The position numbers and the translations under genes were made by a program. From Myrica gale (taxonomy: Eukaryota > Streptophyta > Magnoliopsida > Fagales > Myricaceae): DNA of 64,000 bases. Shown here in pieces: positions 1 to 11,502 of this stretch (position 1 is the stretch's first letter; every line of letters begins with the position of its first letter). Where the stretch lies: positions 19,119,001-19,183,000 of the forward strand of contig OZ005603.1 of assembly GCA_963930655.1 (NCBI GenBank), in the 5' to 3' direction. The notes beneath the pieces were generated by a model. It did no database searches and was not told the origin of the DNA. It was given only the letters and a program-made list of their open reading frames with translations.

Positions 1-50
1 GTTCTCTAGAAACCCGTTTTTCTTTTACGTTGTTTAAGAACATAGATAGA
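1..50 (+). repeat. Kinesin leader, copy 1
   Basis: This stretch lies directly upstream of the ATG of the kinesin exon. It recurs with a handful of differences at 3074-3122, beginning GTTCTCTAGAAAC and ending GAACATAGATAG in both copies. Its position suggests 5' UTR or promoter sequence. The window edge hides what lies further upstream. Confidence 0.75.
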
Positions 51-320
51 ATGTCGTTCATATCGGACACGGCGAACGCGATCAAGAGCCGGTTCGGCTT
101 CCAGGACCATTTGTCAGTAGACTCCGTGCCGTTGGTCCAGAGCTCTCCTTATCTTCCCAAATCTGCGTCAAAAGAGAACCTCGCGCAATCATCCTCGGCA
201 GTTCGAAGTATAAGTAATTGGGATGCCGAAGATGGTGGAAACAGTGGCAGTGTAGTGTCGTCAAGCCAGAGCTTCGAGTGCTGCGACGACCCCTCGTTCT
301 GGAAGGACCACAATGTGCAG
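51..320 (+). pseudogene. KIN12E: First exon of a KIN-12E-like kinesin, orphaned
   Basis: The frame from the ATG at 51 encodes 90 residues that read like the N-terminus of plant kinesin-12 class E: MSFISDTANAIKSRFGF near the start, a Ser-rich middle, and SQSFE then DPSFWKDHNVQ at the end. In the family the motor domain follows at once, with the beta-1 strand and an IRIRPL-type motif. Here the frame runs into ATTGGACATTTC and stops at 335, so neither the motor strand nor a GT splice donor follows the last codon. Kinesin-12 proteins are microtubule motors linked to phragmoplast and spindle function. What remains is an exon fragment without a motor, joined to a LINE. It may be a duplicated or captured 5' end. 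The family call is good; the class E label comes from recall of the N-terminus. Confidence 0.72.
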
Positions 321-419
321 ATTGGACATTTCTAATATCAACTTTTGAGTCGGATTTTGATCGAACGTATTCTGAGAGCAAGAGAAACAGAGGCAAGAGA
401 TAGTGTGCTTGCTTTGGTG

Positions 420-1400
420 ATGGCTTTCTCTCGAAGTTTCTGTGTCGAAGCTAAGGAGTTTGAGGTTTTAGTTTTGGGCAATGGTATCATCAAGTTCTCG
501 GAATGGAGCCGGAAGGCGTTAAGCTCCATTTTCATGGGAAGGTATGAAGTGGTATGGATGGTTAACATGGCTAGAAGGTTGCAGCTGGCTGATGGTGAAG
601 AAGAGTTCATTGTTAAGTTCAACGAGATGTCTCAGGGTTTCTTGGCGCAAAGGTGCAGCAATATGGCGGGGAGATATGTGGCACTTGCAGAATATAGAGG
701 GGGCAGTAGACAAGGCGTGGTGACGATCCCGGAAGGTCCGGGGGGAGACGGTTGGATGCTGATGGCTAGCATTTTTCAGGAGTTGGTTGATCACCTTAGT
801 CAGCTCCGGAAGGGAAAAAGAGTTGCTTTTGCTACTGGTTCTGGAGTTAGCAAGCAGGTCACATTCGTCGACGTTGTAAAGCACGGTCCGGCGAAGGTGA
901 AGTCAGGGGGTAGCACTAAGGAGTTGAAAGTTGATGGGAAGGTTGATGGTGGCGTGTGGCAGAAGAAAGGGATGCCTACTGTTACGCATGCTTCTATGGA
1001 GGACGACGTTTCATTTTCTAAGAGGCAAGTCTTTAATGCTATGCCGGCTGGTGGTGTGGTGTTTAACGGGACTTTTTGGAGGAAAAAATTGATGCGGATT
1101 CGTGATGATCTTGACATGTTGTTAAAGGTTTTGGGGGAGGATCATGGGCTGCCCTGCAAGCCTTTAGATTCGTTCGACAGTTTGGTGGAATTTATTGGGG
1201 ACCAAGATAGGCCCGGCCCAGTGGCAACAAGTGTAGGGGCGCAGGCCCCTTTCATTTTGCATCCGAGTGGGCCCGTTAAGGAGGGCCCAAGGCTTCTTTC
1301 CTCTTTGTCGGGGGCCCAGGGTGAGGGAGTGGGATCGGGGGCTAGTGTTTGCGATCTGGATCTCCAGTTCGCCGAATCTGCCACGACGCCTGGTGGCTAG
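420..1400 (+). CDS. LINE ORF1-type protein, N-terminal part
   Basis: The frame is open from 345, but the ATG at 420 (MAFSRSFCVEAKEFEVL) fits the usual start of this plant family; that gives 326 codons to the TAG at 1398-1400. Family-like segments are FSIFMGR-type (here SSIFMGRYEVVW), AQRCSNMAGRYVALAEY and a Gly-rich VTIPEGPGGDGW. These belong to the uncharacterised first ORF found upstream of LINE ORF2 in dicots; a nucleic-acid binding role is inferred. A Lys/Gly-rich stretch (about residues 155-200) follows the conserved part. The TAG breaks what was probably a longer protein, since related sequence continues in other frames to 2336. Confidence 0.6.
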   Translation: MAFSRSFCVEAKEFEVLVLGNGIIKFSEWSRKALSSIFMGRYEVVWMVNMARRLQLADGEEEFIVKFNEMSQGFLAQRCSNMAGRYVALAEYRGGSRQGVVTIPEGPGGDGWMLMASIFQELVDHLSQLRKGKRVAFATGSGVSKQVTFVDVVKHGPAKVKSGGSTKELKVDGKVDGGVWQKKGMPTVTHASMEDDVSFSKRQVFNAMPAGGVVFNGTFWRKKLMRIRDDLDMLLKVLGEDHGLPCKPLDSFDSLVEFIGDQDRPGPVATSVGAQAPFILHPSGPVKEGPRLLSSLSGAQGEGVGSGASVCDLDLQFAESATTPGG

Positions 1401-2336
1401 GCGGGTGGTGCCCATCGACAGTCGCTGGTGGTAGCTCCCTCGCCGGTGCCTCCCGTGGTGTGCGACGTCTGTCAGGAGGCTACTCCGCGCCGGCGCCGTC
1501 GAAGACTCTTCCTCACTTGGGCACTGAATCTGTCTTTTCTCTGATTGGGGTGAGGGTGGATAGCTGGGTGGCTCTTCCGGCGACGGAAATGTCGCGGACC
1601 TCCTGTCCTCGGCCTGCCAGTATGACTATATCTTCTCCGGAGGTGTCGTGTTTGCCAGAACTTCCTTCTGCAGTGTCAGATGTGAGCGATGGCTCCTCTG
1701 TTGTGCTTTTGAAGAGGATCAATGGGAGGGGGGAAGTGACGCTTGTTGTGGGGCAAGCGAGGGGCTACGGGGTTGGGGTGGCTCGGGAAGGCCTTCAAGA
1801 GGTAGGTGTCTTGTTGGCTTGTCCTGGTGGTGGGGGTGGGCAGGACGCTGTCTCAATGGGGGGTTCTCAGTCTTTAGGTTAGAGCTTTGAGACGGGAGAG
1901 GTGGTGGGGAGGGGTGTTAATGAGGGGGGTGTAGTGGGAATGCTTAATGATGTGGGTATGATAGGAGGGGAGTTGTCCTTGGCACCTGTTCTGAGTGTGG
2001 GACAACTCCCCTCCTATCATACCCACATCATTATGCTGTTAGAGGGGAGTTTTTGGGACATATGAGTTGTGGGCATCGGGGTGAGTGTTAGATATGGTGG
2101 AGTCTTTTCGTATTATGGTGGGAGTGTCCTGTGACGGTTTTGAGGAAGAGTTGATGAGTCTCTTTGCTGCGTCAGAACATGAAAGGGAGCAGAGTAGCTT
2201 TAAGACCCCTAGTAGGAAGGGAGGAAAATTAGTTAGAGAATTGAAGGGCCTGGTGTCTTCTATTAATTATGACAAATCTTCCGTCTCTTCGAGGACGGGA
2301 AAGGGTGAGGGGCGGGCATTGATGGTGATTAGATGA
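1401..2336 (+). pseudogene. Decayed C-terminal part of LINE ORF1
   Basis: Open stretches in shifting frames (1349-1882, then 2085-2336) connect the ORF1 body to ORF2. The last piece reads FEEELMSLFAASE...RELKGLVSSINYD, a tail typical of this family just before ORF2. It ends at a TGA at 2334-2336 whose final A is the first base of the ORF2 ATG. The middle contains a long perfect inverted repeat (1945-2033) that breaks the frame. Not functional as it stands. Confidence 0.5.
1945..2033. repeat. Perfect 34 bp inverted repeat, 21 nt loop
   Basis: Bases 1945-1978 are the exact reverse complement of 2000-2033, with a 21-base loop at 1979-1999. The arm includes ATGATGTGGGTATGATAGG. It sits inside decayed LINE ORF1 sequence and serves no coding purpose there. 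Confidence 0.95.
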
Positions 2337-2404
2337 TGCCAAAAATTATTTGTTGGAATGTTAGGGGGCTCAATGCTAGAGCGAAGTGTAGAGGAGTGAC
2401 CCAG
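2336..2404 (+). pseudogene. LINE ORF2 start (endonuclease N-terminus)
   Basis: The ATG at 2336 overlaps the ORF1 stop by one base (TGATG). The peptide MPKIICWNVRGLNARAKC is the N-terminal strand of an APE-type LINE endonuclease, where the W-N-x-R-G-L motif carries the first active-site Asn. The frame ends after about 23 codons at the border of the foldback element, so the rest of EN, RT and RNase H is absent. Confidence 0.8.
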
Positions 2405-2405
2405 G

Positions 2406-3063
2406 CCTAATTTCATGAAATCCTCATCTTATTCGCAAGGAAATTATACAACGGAACCTAGGCGGAAATTAAATTCTAAAAAAACAAGTAAAATTCCAAA
2501 CCTCTTGGAGCTAAATAGCACTAATTTTGCAACTGAGGAAAATCAAGATGGAGAGTGATTAGAGAGGATTCTCTCTTCGGATAATAAAGAGCGAAGGGAG
2601 ATAAAATCAATTAGAAAATAAAAACCATAAGTGGCTTCCGAAAAAAGTTAAGATGAGGGAATGGAGCGCACTTGTTAGGTAGTAGGGCCGTGTTGGTGTT
2701 GTGTCTGGTTGCTGACGCGTATCGCTTCGCTTGTCGCTGGAGGCCTTTATTGTTTTCTTCTTCCTTCTGTCTTTATTATCCGAAGAAGAGGTGAGGAATT
2801 TTACACGTTTTGGTTAAGAGTTTAATTTCCACCTGAGTTTCGTTGTATATTCCTTTTATTGTTATCATCTTCCTTCACTCTCTATTACCCGAAGAGAGAA
2901 TCATCTTTAATCACTCTCCGTCTTGATTCTCTTCAGTTGGAAAATTAGTGCTATTTTGCACCAAAGAGGTGAGGAATTTTACACGTTTTGGTTAAAAGTT
3001 TAATTTCCGCCTGAGTTTCGTTGTATATTCCCTTCCGAATAAGACGAGGATTTCTTGAAATTA
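2406..3063. mobile_element. Foldback (long terminal inverted repeat) element
   Basis: The left arm begins CCTAATTTCATGAAATCCTC; the right end at 3063 is its near reverse complement. Homology between the arms runs about 200 bp inward with scattered mismatches, including a shared Tyr-free, AT-rich core around 2560-2600 and 2870-2910. The right half also carries a direct duplication of about 65 bp (about 2789-2853 and 2967-3032, sharing GAGGTGAGGAATTTTACACG). No ORF is present. No TSD is visible because the left flank is LINE and the right flank is kinesin leader. Confidence 0.8.
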
Positions 3064-3073
3064 GGTTTGAATA

Positions 3074-3122
3074 CGTTCTCTAGAAACTCGTTTTTCTTGT
3101 ATTTTGTTTGAGAACATAGATA
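3074..3122 (+). repeat. Kinesin leader, copy 2
   Basis: This matches bases 1-50 with a few substitutions, but it is followed by GTTGCTCTGTACAGTAAGTG instead of the kinesin ATG. It marks the right edge of a duplicated or rearranged kinesin 5' region. Confidence 0.75.
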
Positions 3123-4262
3123 GGTTGCTCTGTACAGTAAGTGTTAGCTATCACTTCCGATGTGTTTCCTCTTCTTTGACTTTGAAATTTTCAATTTTTG
3201 AGGGGTAAGATCTCTCGAGTTGTCGAAAGTTTTCTTTTTGATTTCTATGCTTCAATGTAAGATTACCAAAGGATTGTGTAATTGGGTTGTGGCAACTAAA
3301 TTTGTCATTATCCTTTTATTTTTCTTTTTATATTTTGGGGAAATAGGCTAGCAGGTGGTTATGCAGCCCAATTTTTTGTCCAATCAAACAATACACTCAA
3401 AATTGTGGCATGCGTGAGGGTTCTGTTAATTCCTATCAAATCTAATATGCGCCCAAGATCTTATAGTTTATTATTTAATATCATGGCCTATGTCAGCTCT
3501 ACTTTATGTCGGTACTATATTCATGTGCCGCGAACTTCACGTGTGATTGAGATTATAAGCACTCTTGCATTGGTGACTGTTATTATTTATCAATGTTTTT
3601 CCATAGATTTCCCGCATAGGTCTTGATTGACTTTGGGAAGTATAACATAATGCGTGTCATATTTTCATAAATGTATTTATTTGATTGGAAAATTGAAATA
3701 TAATTACAAGTTTCTACGTTACGATTTAAACTTTTTGTTGATTGTCTGAGTTTAGGTCAAAAGTGGAGAGTTCATGACCAGCCATAATACTGATGGGCTG
3801 GTTTAGGATTTACGGCAGCTAGAACATCATATCAGATCACATTTTCAACTAGATCAGAACAGATTTTTAACCATAAATAGGGAAAATAAAACAGATCAAA
3901 TCACACTTTCAAAGTACAGAAACTGGAGAATTGGAAATCAAACTTCATAAATCAAAGTAAAAAACAATTGAATCTCAAATGTTATTCTCCAAATGCCCTT
4001 ATGCAACATACTAGTTACAAGGCATTCATTGATCGGAGAACATTTCTTTGGCTTCACTTAGATTAAATGACAAAAAATAGTAGTAATATAGTTATATTGC
4101 TTCAAAAAATCATAGAAATATAATAGTAAGAGTAATGAATGAGAGTAGTAAGAGTAATGAATGATGCATTTGAATATAATTTATATCTCAGATTTGAAAA
4201 GTAAGCCATTTGAAAAAAATGCATATTTCAGAGTTGAACATGCAGAATGTTTGATCATTAAC
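3123..4262. other. Non-coding stretch, nothing recognised
   Basis: AT-rich DNA with only short chance frames. A CAG/GTAAGTG-like junction near 3135 could be a splice donor of the duplicated kinesin leader. Beyond that, no protein, RNA or repeat could be assigned. Confidence 0.6.
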
Positions 4263-7200
4263 TGTCACGCCCCGAACGCCATTCCGCAGGGACCGTGACA
4301 GCCGCGAGCATTCCCCGGGAACACTCCAGCGCTTACACTAACTCTTACAGCGGAATTTTTTTTTTATTTGTATACACATCGGAAGACTCACTCAGGAACC
4401 ACACGTTGGCTGAGATACAAGCTCAATGAACATAACCCCTCGGTAAACGAATTATAACTCATAAAAGTCTTTACATTGCATCTTGTTCGCAAACTCATAC
4501 AAAACGTAATAGGGCAACATACTGCCACACTCAAAACAAACCAGCACTCACTAGTGCTAACTTGGAGTTCGCCAATTCCGACTCCAACTCCCGAACTCCT
4601 AGGATTTCTACGTGAGATAATCCTCTGCTCCCCAATTTTCTTGTGGATCTGGAATGATACGATTAAAAACTATGAGTCGAAAGACTCAGTAAGGAACAAC
4701 AGTTAAAACATGAACTTTGATAAATCATAGATTTAAAACTTACTCACTTGATGCACTATAGAGTCAAGAGAAGAAATGCATAACTGTAAATCGTGAGATA
4801 GTGCATAAAAACCATGATGCATATGCATGCTCCGTGATGCACATGCCATGCACTAAAATCTCTTGCCACTCTTGGCCCTTTCAAATACATTTCAAATCTC
4901 GAAATTGGCCCCAGGCCCTTGAAAATATTTCTTTCATAACTTGTTCTTGAAATTGGCCCCTGGCCCTTGAAAATCATTCATTTCATATCTCTTGCCACTC
5001 TTGGCCTTTTCAATTTCATTTCATATCTCTTACTGTGGGCTCGCTCCATTTGACCCCATGAAGTCGGGGTTGTGCGTTCCCATCGGAATCGTCTCCCATC
5101 CCTTGGAGACTTAACATCTGGTCGAGCTAGCCCGTAGTTGCCCCAGGCCTGATGGCTAGACACGACCCTTGGAGGCGCCACACCTTCTCGAGCAACGTTC
5201 CTCGTTGTGATTGCACATACCTCAAGGACTAACCCATCCTTCTCGCATTCGTCCTTCGGTATGGGCGTCCTAGGTTCCATCCGTCCATCCTTCTCGATCA
5301 ACGTTCCTCAGTATGGATGATGAACCTCACTTAACTTGGTACGGATCCGACCAAAGCCCCAAATCAAGTCTCATATCATACATACTCTTTTCATTCGCAT
5401 AAAACAACTTTTCATGTTTCTATGCAATGAACATGCCATGCCACACTTAAAAACATTGTAATTTCATTTGCATCAAAACGTTGTTCATGCGTTCATGCAA
5501 ATGATCATGCTATGACATGTTCGAAACATCATGCGTACTTGAAACATTCTTTGTGCACAATACATATCACTTGTATTAAAATATTTTGCCATGCACAATA
5601 AAACATGCAGTGTATCATTCAAGTTTTCCAAATCGGGTTAGAATTCACTTACAGTACTCCTTACACTTATTGCACTTATACCTATCCACTCGAACTCAGT
5701 TCGGTCTTCACCTACAAGCGATACTCCAATGCTTAGTTATCAACATTCAACAAGGCATACAAACGTATGATATACCATCTTAGTTTCAAAGTTCATATCT
5801 GAAACTTTACGTGAAATTGTACATTAACTTCATAATACTACAAATCTCTTGATCATTTAAATCCCTATTCATTCCTCCAATTTCAGCTACTGATCAAAGC
5901 TTAGATTATCTAATTACTCAACTCCATTGTAATTTATTTCCATTATTACCCAGAACTCTAATCAGCAAGCTAATCATACTAAGATTCAAGTTTAACACTT
6001 TCCTTCATTTCGTGCATTAAGATCAATCGTTTCTAACTTACTAATTCATCACTTCCCATGCATGATTGGCTATTTATACTCTTATAGTAAAGTTAAGGCT
6101 TCTTTTATCCTTACAAATTCAACTACTGTTTTGATTCTCATATGGTTCGGCCAGCACCTAGTTATCTTACTTGCAACTTCCATTCGTAGCTTTGATACCA
6201 TTAGACTCTGTTATTCATACTAACTAATGTCACCCGAACCATTAAACCTCATCATTCATGAGTTCATTTATGTGTAAGATGACTTTTAACATAAGACCTA
6301 GGTTTGATCATTCGGCCAAAATCTTGATTCCCCAAAGTACTTGTAACAAACTGTCCTTCGATACGTGTAAGGTTGTTGTTTTCACCTTACTCGTGTCCAA
6401 TTCGTATTCAACCCTAGTACACTTATTCTTCCCCTCAATAACATTGATTTCAAGACCTATCCATGAAGGGCAGCAATAACATTTCATATTAAGAATTCTA
6501 TATCAAATCAGCAACCTAGATCATGTCCAATTTATATTCTCCTTTTTCCACACTTTTAATCTTCCTTTGCATGGACTAATAATCATTAATGCCATCACTT
6601 AACTTCATGGAACATGATATATTGTTGTTCCCGAGACCTATAGGACTTGACCTAATTTTCATGTTCTTTCATCTCCAAGTTTTTCAAGCTCACAAGAGTA
6701 CCAATGAACACATTGAGTCCTTACTTCAATGGCCAACCCGTGACAATACTCACTCCTATACTTATTGACCTAGACCCAAAAGATATCTTAGGTTCACAGT
6801 CCACATATGTCTTGCAAGATCCATGCAATTCATTGAATGCACTCAACATGTCATAAATCTCCATATAACCCGAGCCTTTAAGCTTTCTTATCTTTGTTCT
6901 CTCTCACATACATGTAGTCTTTTCTTTGCACTTAGGTTTTTATCCTCTAATCTATTCAGCAATGACCTCATTCATCCATTACATGTAAGTGTAATTTCAT
7001 TTGTTATTAACTTGCCATTAGGGTTGCCTTTTACTAGGTCATTCGGCCAAGCACAAATCCAAGTATTCGTCGAGTACAATTTCTTCTCCAATTGTGATCC
7101 CATCCTCCATTAACAGATTCACAACCTAAGATCTACAATTCATAGAAAAATCACAAGATCTCATGCAATCCACCATTCGGCCAACACCATAATTCATAAC

Positions 7201-9098
7201 ACTAACATACACTTACATGGTATCTATGACATGCAAATCTTATTCTCTTCAAACATGGCCAACCCGAGACCTAATAACATGCTTAATCTAGAAATTAAGC
7301 TTCATACTTACCTCAACAAATCCATACTTCAAGCACTTCATAGATATATCAACATAGCATGCATTCGGCCAACACAACCAATCACAACCATTAATGCCGA
7401 AACTTAACTACTTTGCAACATGCATTCCCTTAGATCTAACATTTAGAGACTTCAACAGCAAGAGATCTAAAGGGAAAACCCAACTTTCATTCGGCCAAGT
7501 GTAGTGTGAGTTAAGATCTAAACTTTCCAAACATGTATTTACCTTTTCTTTGCATTTTCTAACAATCAAGATAGGATCTTAAGCATGCATGTTCAATTCC
7601 AAGCTCACATTATACTCTATGGGTTGATTAAACTCCAGATCTAACTAAAATAAGACATTCGGCCAAGCAAAACTTCCAAGAGAACCGGATTTACCTTGCT
7701 GCCTTCACTTTTCTTTTTCTCTCTTCCTCTCCTTTTTCCTTTCTTCTTTCTCTTGTCCACTTAAGTCACTAGTCTCTTAAACACAACCTTCAAATATTTC
7801 CCATCATCAACACTAGGATCCATGTACAGCTCACCTTAAATAGAAATTAAGTTCAGGACCAAAACATCAACAACATGTGCTAAGATTAACTCATTCGGCC
7901 AAAGGCTCCAAAGAACACACTTACCTTGCTGTTTTTCCCCCTTTTTTTTCTTTTCCCTTTTTCTTTTCTTCTCCTTCCTCCCTTGCTTCTTCTTGGCCTT
8001 CTCCTTCTTCCTCTCACACGGTTTCTCTCTTGGTTCACTCCCCTTTCTTCCCTTGGTTCTCTAGCTTTCGGTTTCTCTCCCTTCTCTCCTTTCTCGGTTT
8101 CTCTCAATCCATTTCACTTGTGTTGCATGATCAAATGAGGGAAAAATGAAAGGAGATGTGACCTAGGTGAGAGGTGAAGCAAATGGGGGAGTGAACTTGG
8201 CCAAATTTTCGATCAAAGGGGGGGTTCTCTCTTGGTAGCATAAAAAGCCACTTTTGCAACCTTCACATCATGTCTCCCTGGCCTTATCTCTCTTTTGGTT
8301 CCAATCCAACTATCTTAGTTACTCTAGTGTTACTTAGTTGGCCTAATGAAGTTGTAAGATAACTATCCCAATAACATAAGTCTAAAGGCCCAATAGCATA
8401 AGCATTAAGTCTAAATCATAAGTCTAAAAGCTAAGGCCCAATAACATTAGTCTAAAGGCCCAATAGCATAAGCATTAAGTCTAAATCATAAGTCTAGAGG
8501 CTAAGGCCCAATAACATAAATCTAAAGGCCCAATAGCATAAATCTTTAAAGCCCAATAACAATATATGGCAGCCCAAACATTATAAGTTCTAAGGCCCAA
8601 TATCAACCCAATGACAACCCAACTATTATAAGTCTTAAGGCCCAATATCAGCCCAATTTAATATAAATTCTAGGGCCCAAATTTCATCTCAACTTATTAT
8701 AATTTCTAAGGCCCAATATCATGTATTAACATTTCAAAATCATAAAGTAGGCTATCAGAAAAATACTTTAGAGATATTAAGCAACTTGGATGCTAAAAAT
8801 ATCATAAGTTCTTCTATCATCATCACCATAAAAAGTTACCTTGAAGAATATCACAGGTCTTATGGAAATTATCTTGGAGAAATTCACCTTGAAGAAATTC
8901 GGTCATTAAGAATATATTGACTTTACCACCATAATAAAAATACTTAAGGAAAGTGTAGCAACCCCAATTCAAAATAACATATGTCATTGTGATATAATAT
9001 CTTGCTACGTATTAAGAAAATTTACCAATAACAGCCCTTTAAATATAAATAGCAAATACGTAAGCATAAAATGACATTGTAAAATTCGGGGTCTCACA
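4263..9098 (-). mobile_element. LTR D1 (long-LTR gypsy family), solo
   Basis: On the plus strand it opens TGTCACGCCCCGAACG and closes GGGGTCTCACA, the reverse of the TGTGAGACCCC...GGGGCGTGACA ends seen in the other copies. At 4836 bp it is close to the 4662 bp LTR E, and the first 170 bp mirror 59200-59369 in inverted orientation. No ORF of retroelement type lies inside, and pyrimidine-rich stretches (7880-8100) give only low-complexity frames. The five flanking bases differ (TTAAC and AAATA), so a TSD is not preserved. The family is Del/Tekay-like by association with element C. Confidence 0.85.
8394..8555. repeat. 70 bp tandem repeat inside LTR D1
   Basis: Two full 70 bp units (8394-8463 and 8464-8533) and a partial third, each starting AAAGGCCCAATAGCATAA. 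The GCCCAAT core is scattered over 8340-8720 and appears as TTGGGC in the plus-strand LTRs E and M. Confidence 0.9.
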
Positions 9099-9467
9099 AA
9101 ATATATATTTCATAGTTTATAAAGGCGAGATCCCTCAGTGAAGAGGACTGGTTTCCTTACACCTCAGGTGAGACATGAAAGTCAGCTTAGAGATATCCAT
9201 TAGGAAGTGATCTCAAAAATTAAACTAATAAATAAATAACAGAAATCAACAAACAAACATTAAACAGAAACCACCAATAACAGATCACAAACTACAGAAC
9301 CATAAAGAACCTCAACCTCTTCGATCACCATTAAACCAATAGTAAGCCCTGACCTCCAATCTCCAACAGGAATGCAATGGACAGAAGCAAGCGAGAAAAA
9401 TATTAGGGTTTCATGAGATTAGGGCTAAAATAAAAAATTAACCTCAAGGCTCAAATAACCCCTCCAC
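9099..9467. other. Host-like spacer between LTRs D1 and D2
   Basis: 369 bp with no ORF. It has no primer site next to LTR D2 and no polypurine tract next to D1, so it is not the shrunken interior of one element. Bases 9402-9421 recur at 14454-14473, on the far side of D2. Confidence 0.6.
9402..9421. repeat. 20 bp direct repeat flanking D2 (with 14454-14473)
   Basis: ATTAGGGTTTCATGAGATTA is identical at 9402-9421 and 14454-14473, on either side of LTR D2. It is too long for an LTR target-site duplication. Confidence 0.9.
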
Positions 9468-11502
9468 TGTCACGCCCCGAACGCAACCCCGCAGGGACCG
9501 TGACAGCCGCGAGTAATCCCCTGGAAGCTCCAGCGCTTATACAATCATACATACAACGAAAAATATAGGATCGAGAGAGACGAGCCAATCTCATAATATC
9601 ATAGAGGTTCTCAATAAACTTGTATCTTATACACACAAAACATGAATAACACTTTAACAAGTGATGGATCTCATCGATCTGGTCACAACAATAAAACATA
9701 GAAATAATCTTTCTTCTAAGTCAGGTAGTCCTCCTGACTTCCTTCACCTGAGGCATCTGGAATGACACAGTTTTAAAAACGACGTGAGTCAAAAAGACTC
9801 AGTAAGGGAAAAACATAACTTTAAAAAATATGATCTTAATGCTTGAACTTGAATAACATGAAAATTCATAATCGTGATGCACATGCATGTCTCATGGTTA
9901 TGCATATGCTCTTGATCGTAAACATATTCTTGTTCTTGAAATTGGCTAATGGCCCTTGAAAATATTTCCTTCATAACTTGTGGGCTACTTATGCTCCATT
10001 TAACCCCTGGAGTCCGGGTTGTGCGTTCCCATCGGAACCGTCTCCCTTACCCTTGGGGATTTGTCATTTGGTCGAGCTAGCCCACAGTTGCCCCAGGCCT
10101 GATGGCTAGACACGACCCTTGGAGGCCCACACCTTTTCATTGTCCTTCAGTGTGGTTGCACAACCTCTTAGGATTCACCCAACCTTCTTGCATTCGTCCT
10201 TCGGTATGAGAGTCCATCTTGATGGTACGGTACCGACCAGAGCCCTTAACTTGACTTGTCTTTCCATAAAACTTTCCATACGACATTGCATAAAAATCAC
10301 TTTAGAAAAATTATGCAATGCTCGTGTCATGCCATGTTTGCTTGAAATATCATGCTTGTTCGTGAATTTATGCAGTGTATCATTCCAGTTTGCAAAAATT
10401 GTAACTCCACTTACTTTCCATTTACCTCGGTCTCCTTTGAGTAATGGTATGTAAATCGCCTACATAATCACACAAGAAAATATTTGTATATATATTTCGG
10501 TTTTTCTCCAAAAATTACATTTCTGAAAATACTATATCATTTTCAAAGGTTTACTTAGAAAACTCTTATTAAACACTTGAGAAAAGTATTTATCAAATCA
10601 ACATAGAATCCCAAGTTCAAAACAGCAACTATTAAGGGTCTAAAACCTCTAACTTAACCTTTGATCTCTATACGAGCTGATTTACAACACAACACACTAA
10701 TCACTTACAAGGGTTGCTGACTTAAGCCTTAAATTAACTAAATTACAAGACTTGCAATCAATCAAATTCATATCTTATACAAGTCTCTAAAACAGCAAGG
10801 TAAAGGTGCTAAAAATCCAAGCTTGACATATTCCAACCTCATACATTAGGGCTACACTTAGTTAATTAATGAACTCATCTAATTCAACGTTTAACAAGGC
10901 TAAACCATGATATATACTCCATCTAATGTCCAACTCAAGGCACCCTTCTAAGCATATGATTTTTAAGTTCACATTACGCCATAAAACTTCCTTTGCACAC
11001 CCCATATATTCGGCCATAGGCATTTTGTATCATAAAGTTCACTTGCTATACTAATTCTACTTAGGCTTTCTTTCTATCTTAACTCAATCGATTACAATAA
11101 TATTATTGAACCTTAAATCTGGATCTACTAAAAGATTCTTCAATTGCATGCAACATAAAACCAACACATAGCTTCAAACCTAGGGTTCTTAACTCCAATC
11201 ATTCGGCCCTCAACCTAGGTTCCAATTCTAAGCCATTCAGCCACCAACAACTTATGTGCATACCATCCAAATATTCAATCCCAACCTCCAGCAACTAAAC
11301 GCACAACCTAAGTGATGCTAAACATCATGAAATGTCCAGATCTACACCAAACTCACACATGCATGAGGTTCACAAGCAAAATACATTCCTCCTTCAAATA
11401 GTCCCTAACTCTGACAACCATTTCACAAAATCAACTCCAGCAACCCAACCTATTAGATCTAACCATAATATACCAAAGGACAACAAGATATATGACCAAA
11501 AC

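Larger units (their letters stand above)
321..2404 (+). mobile_element. LINE fragment (ORF1 plus start of ORF2)
   Basis: A plant non-LTR retrotransposon fragment: an ORF1-type protein, a decayed linker, and the first 20 or so codons of the ORF2 endonuclease, cut off where a foldback element begins. It has no reverse transcriptase and no poly-A tail. No TSD could be assigned because both ends are lost. It lies between the kinesin exon and a second copy of the kinesin leader. Confidence 0.75.

Noticed and set aside
7877-8149. Frames in the CT-rich part of LTR D1
   Set aside because: Ser/Phe/Leu or Arg/Lys runs caused by a pyrimidine-rich tract; no motif.
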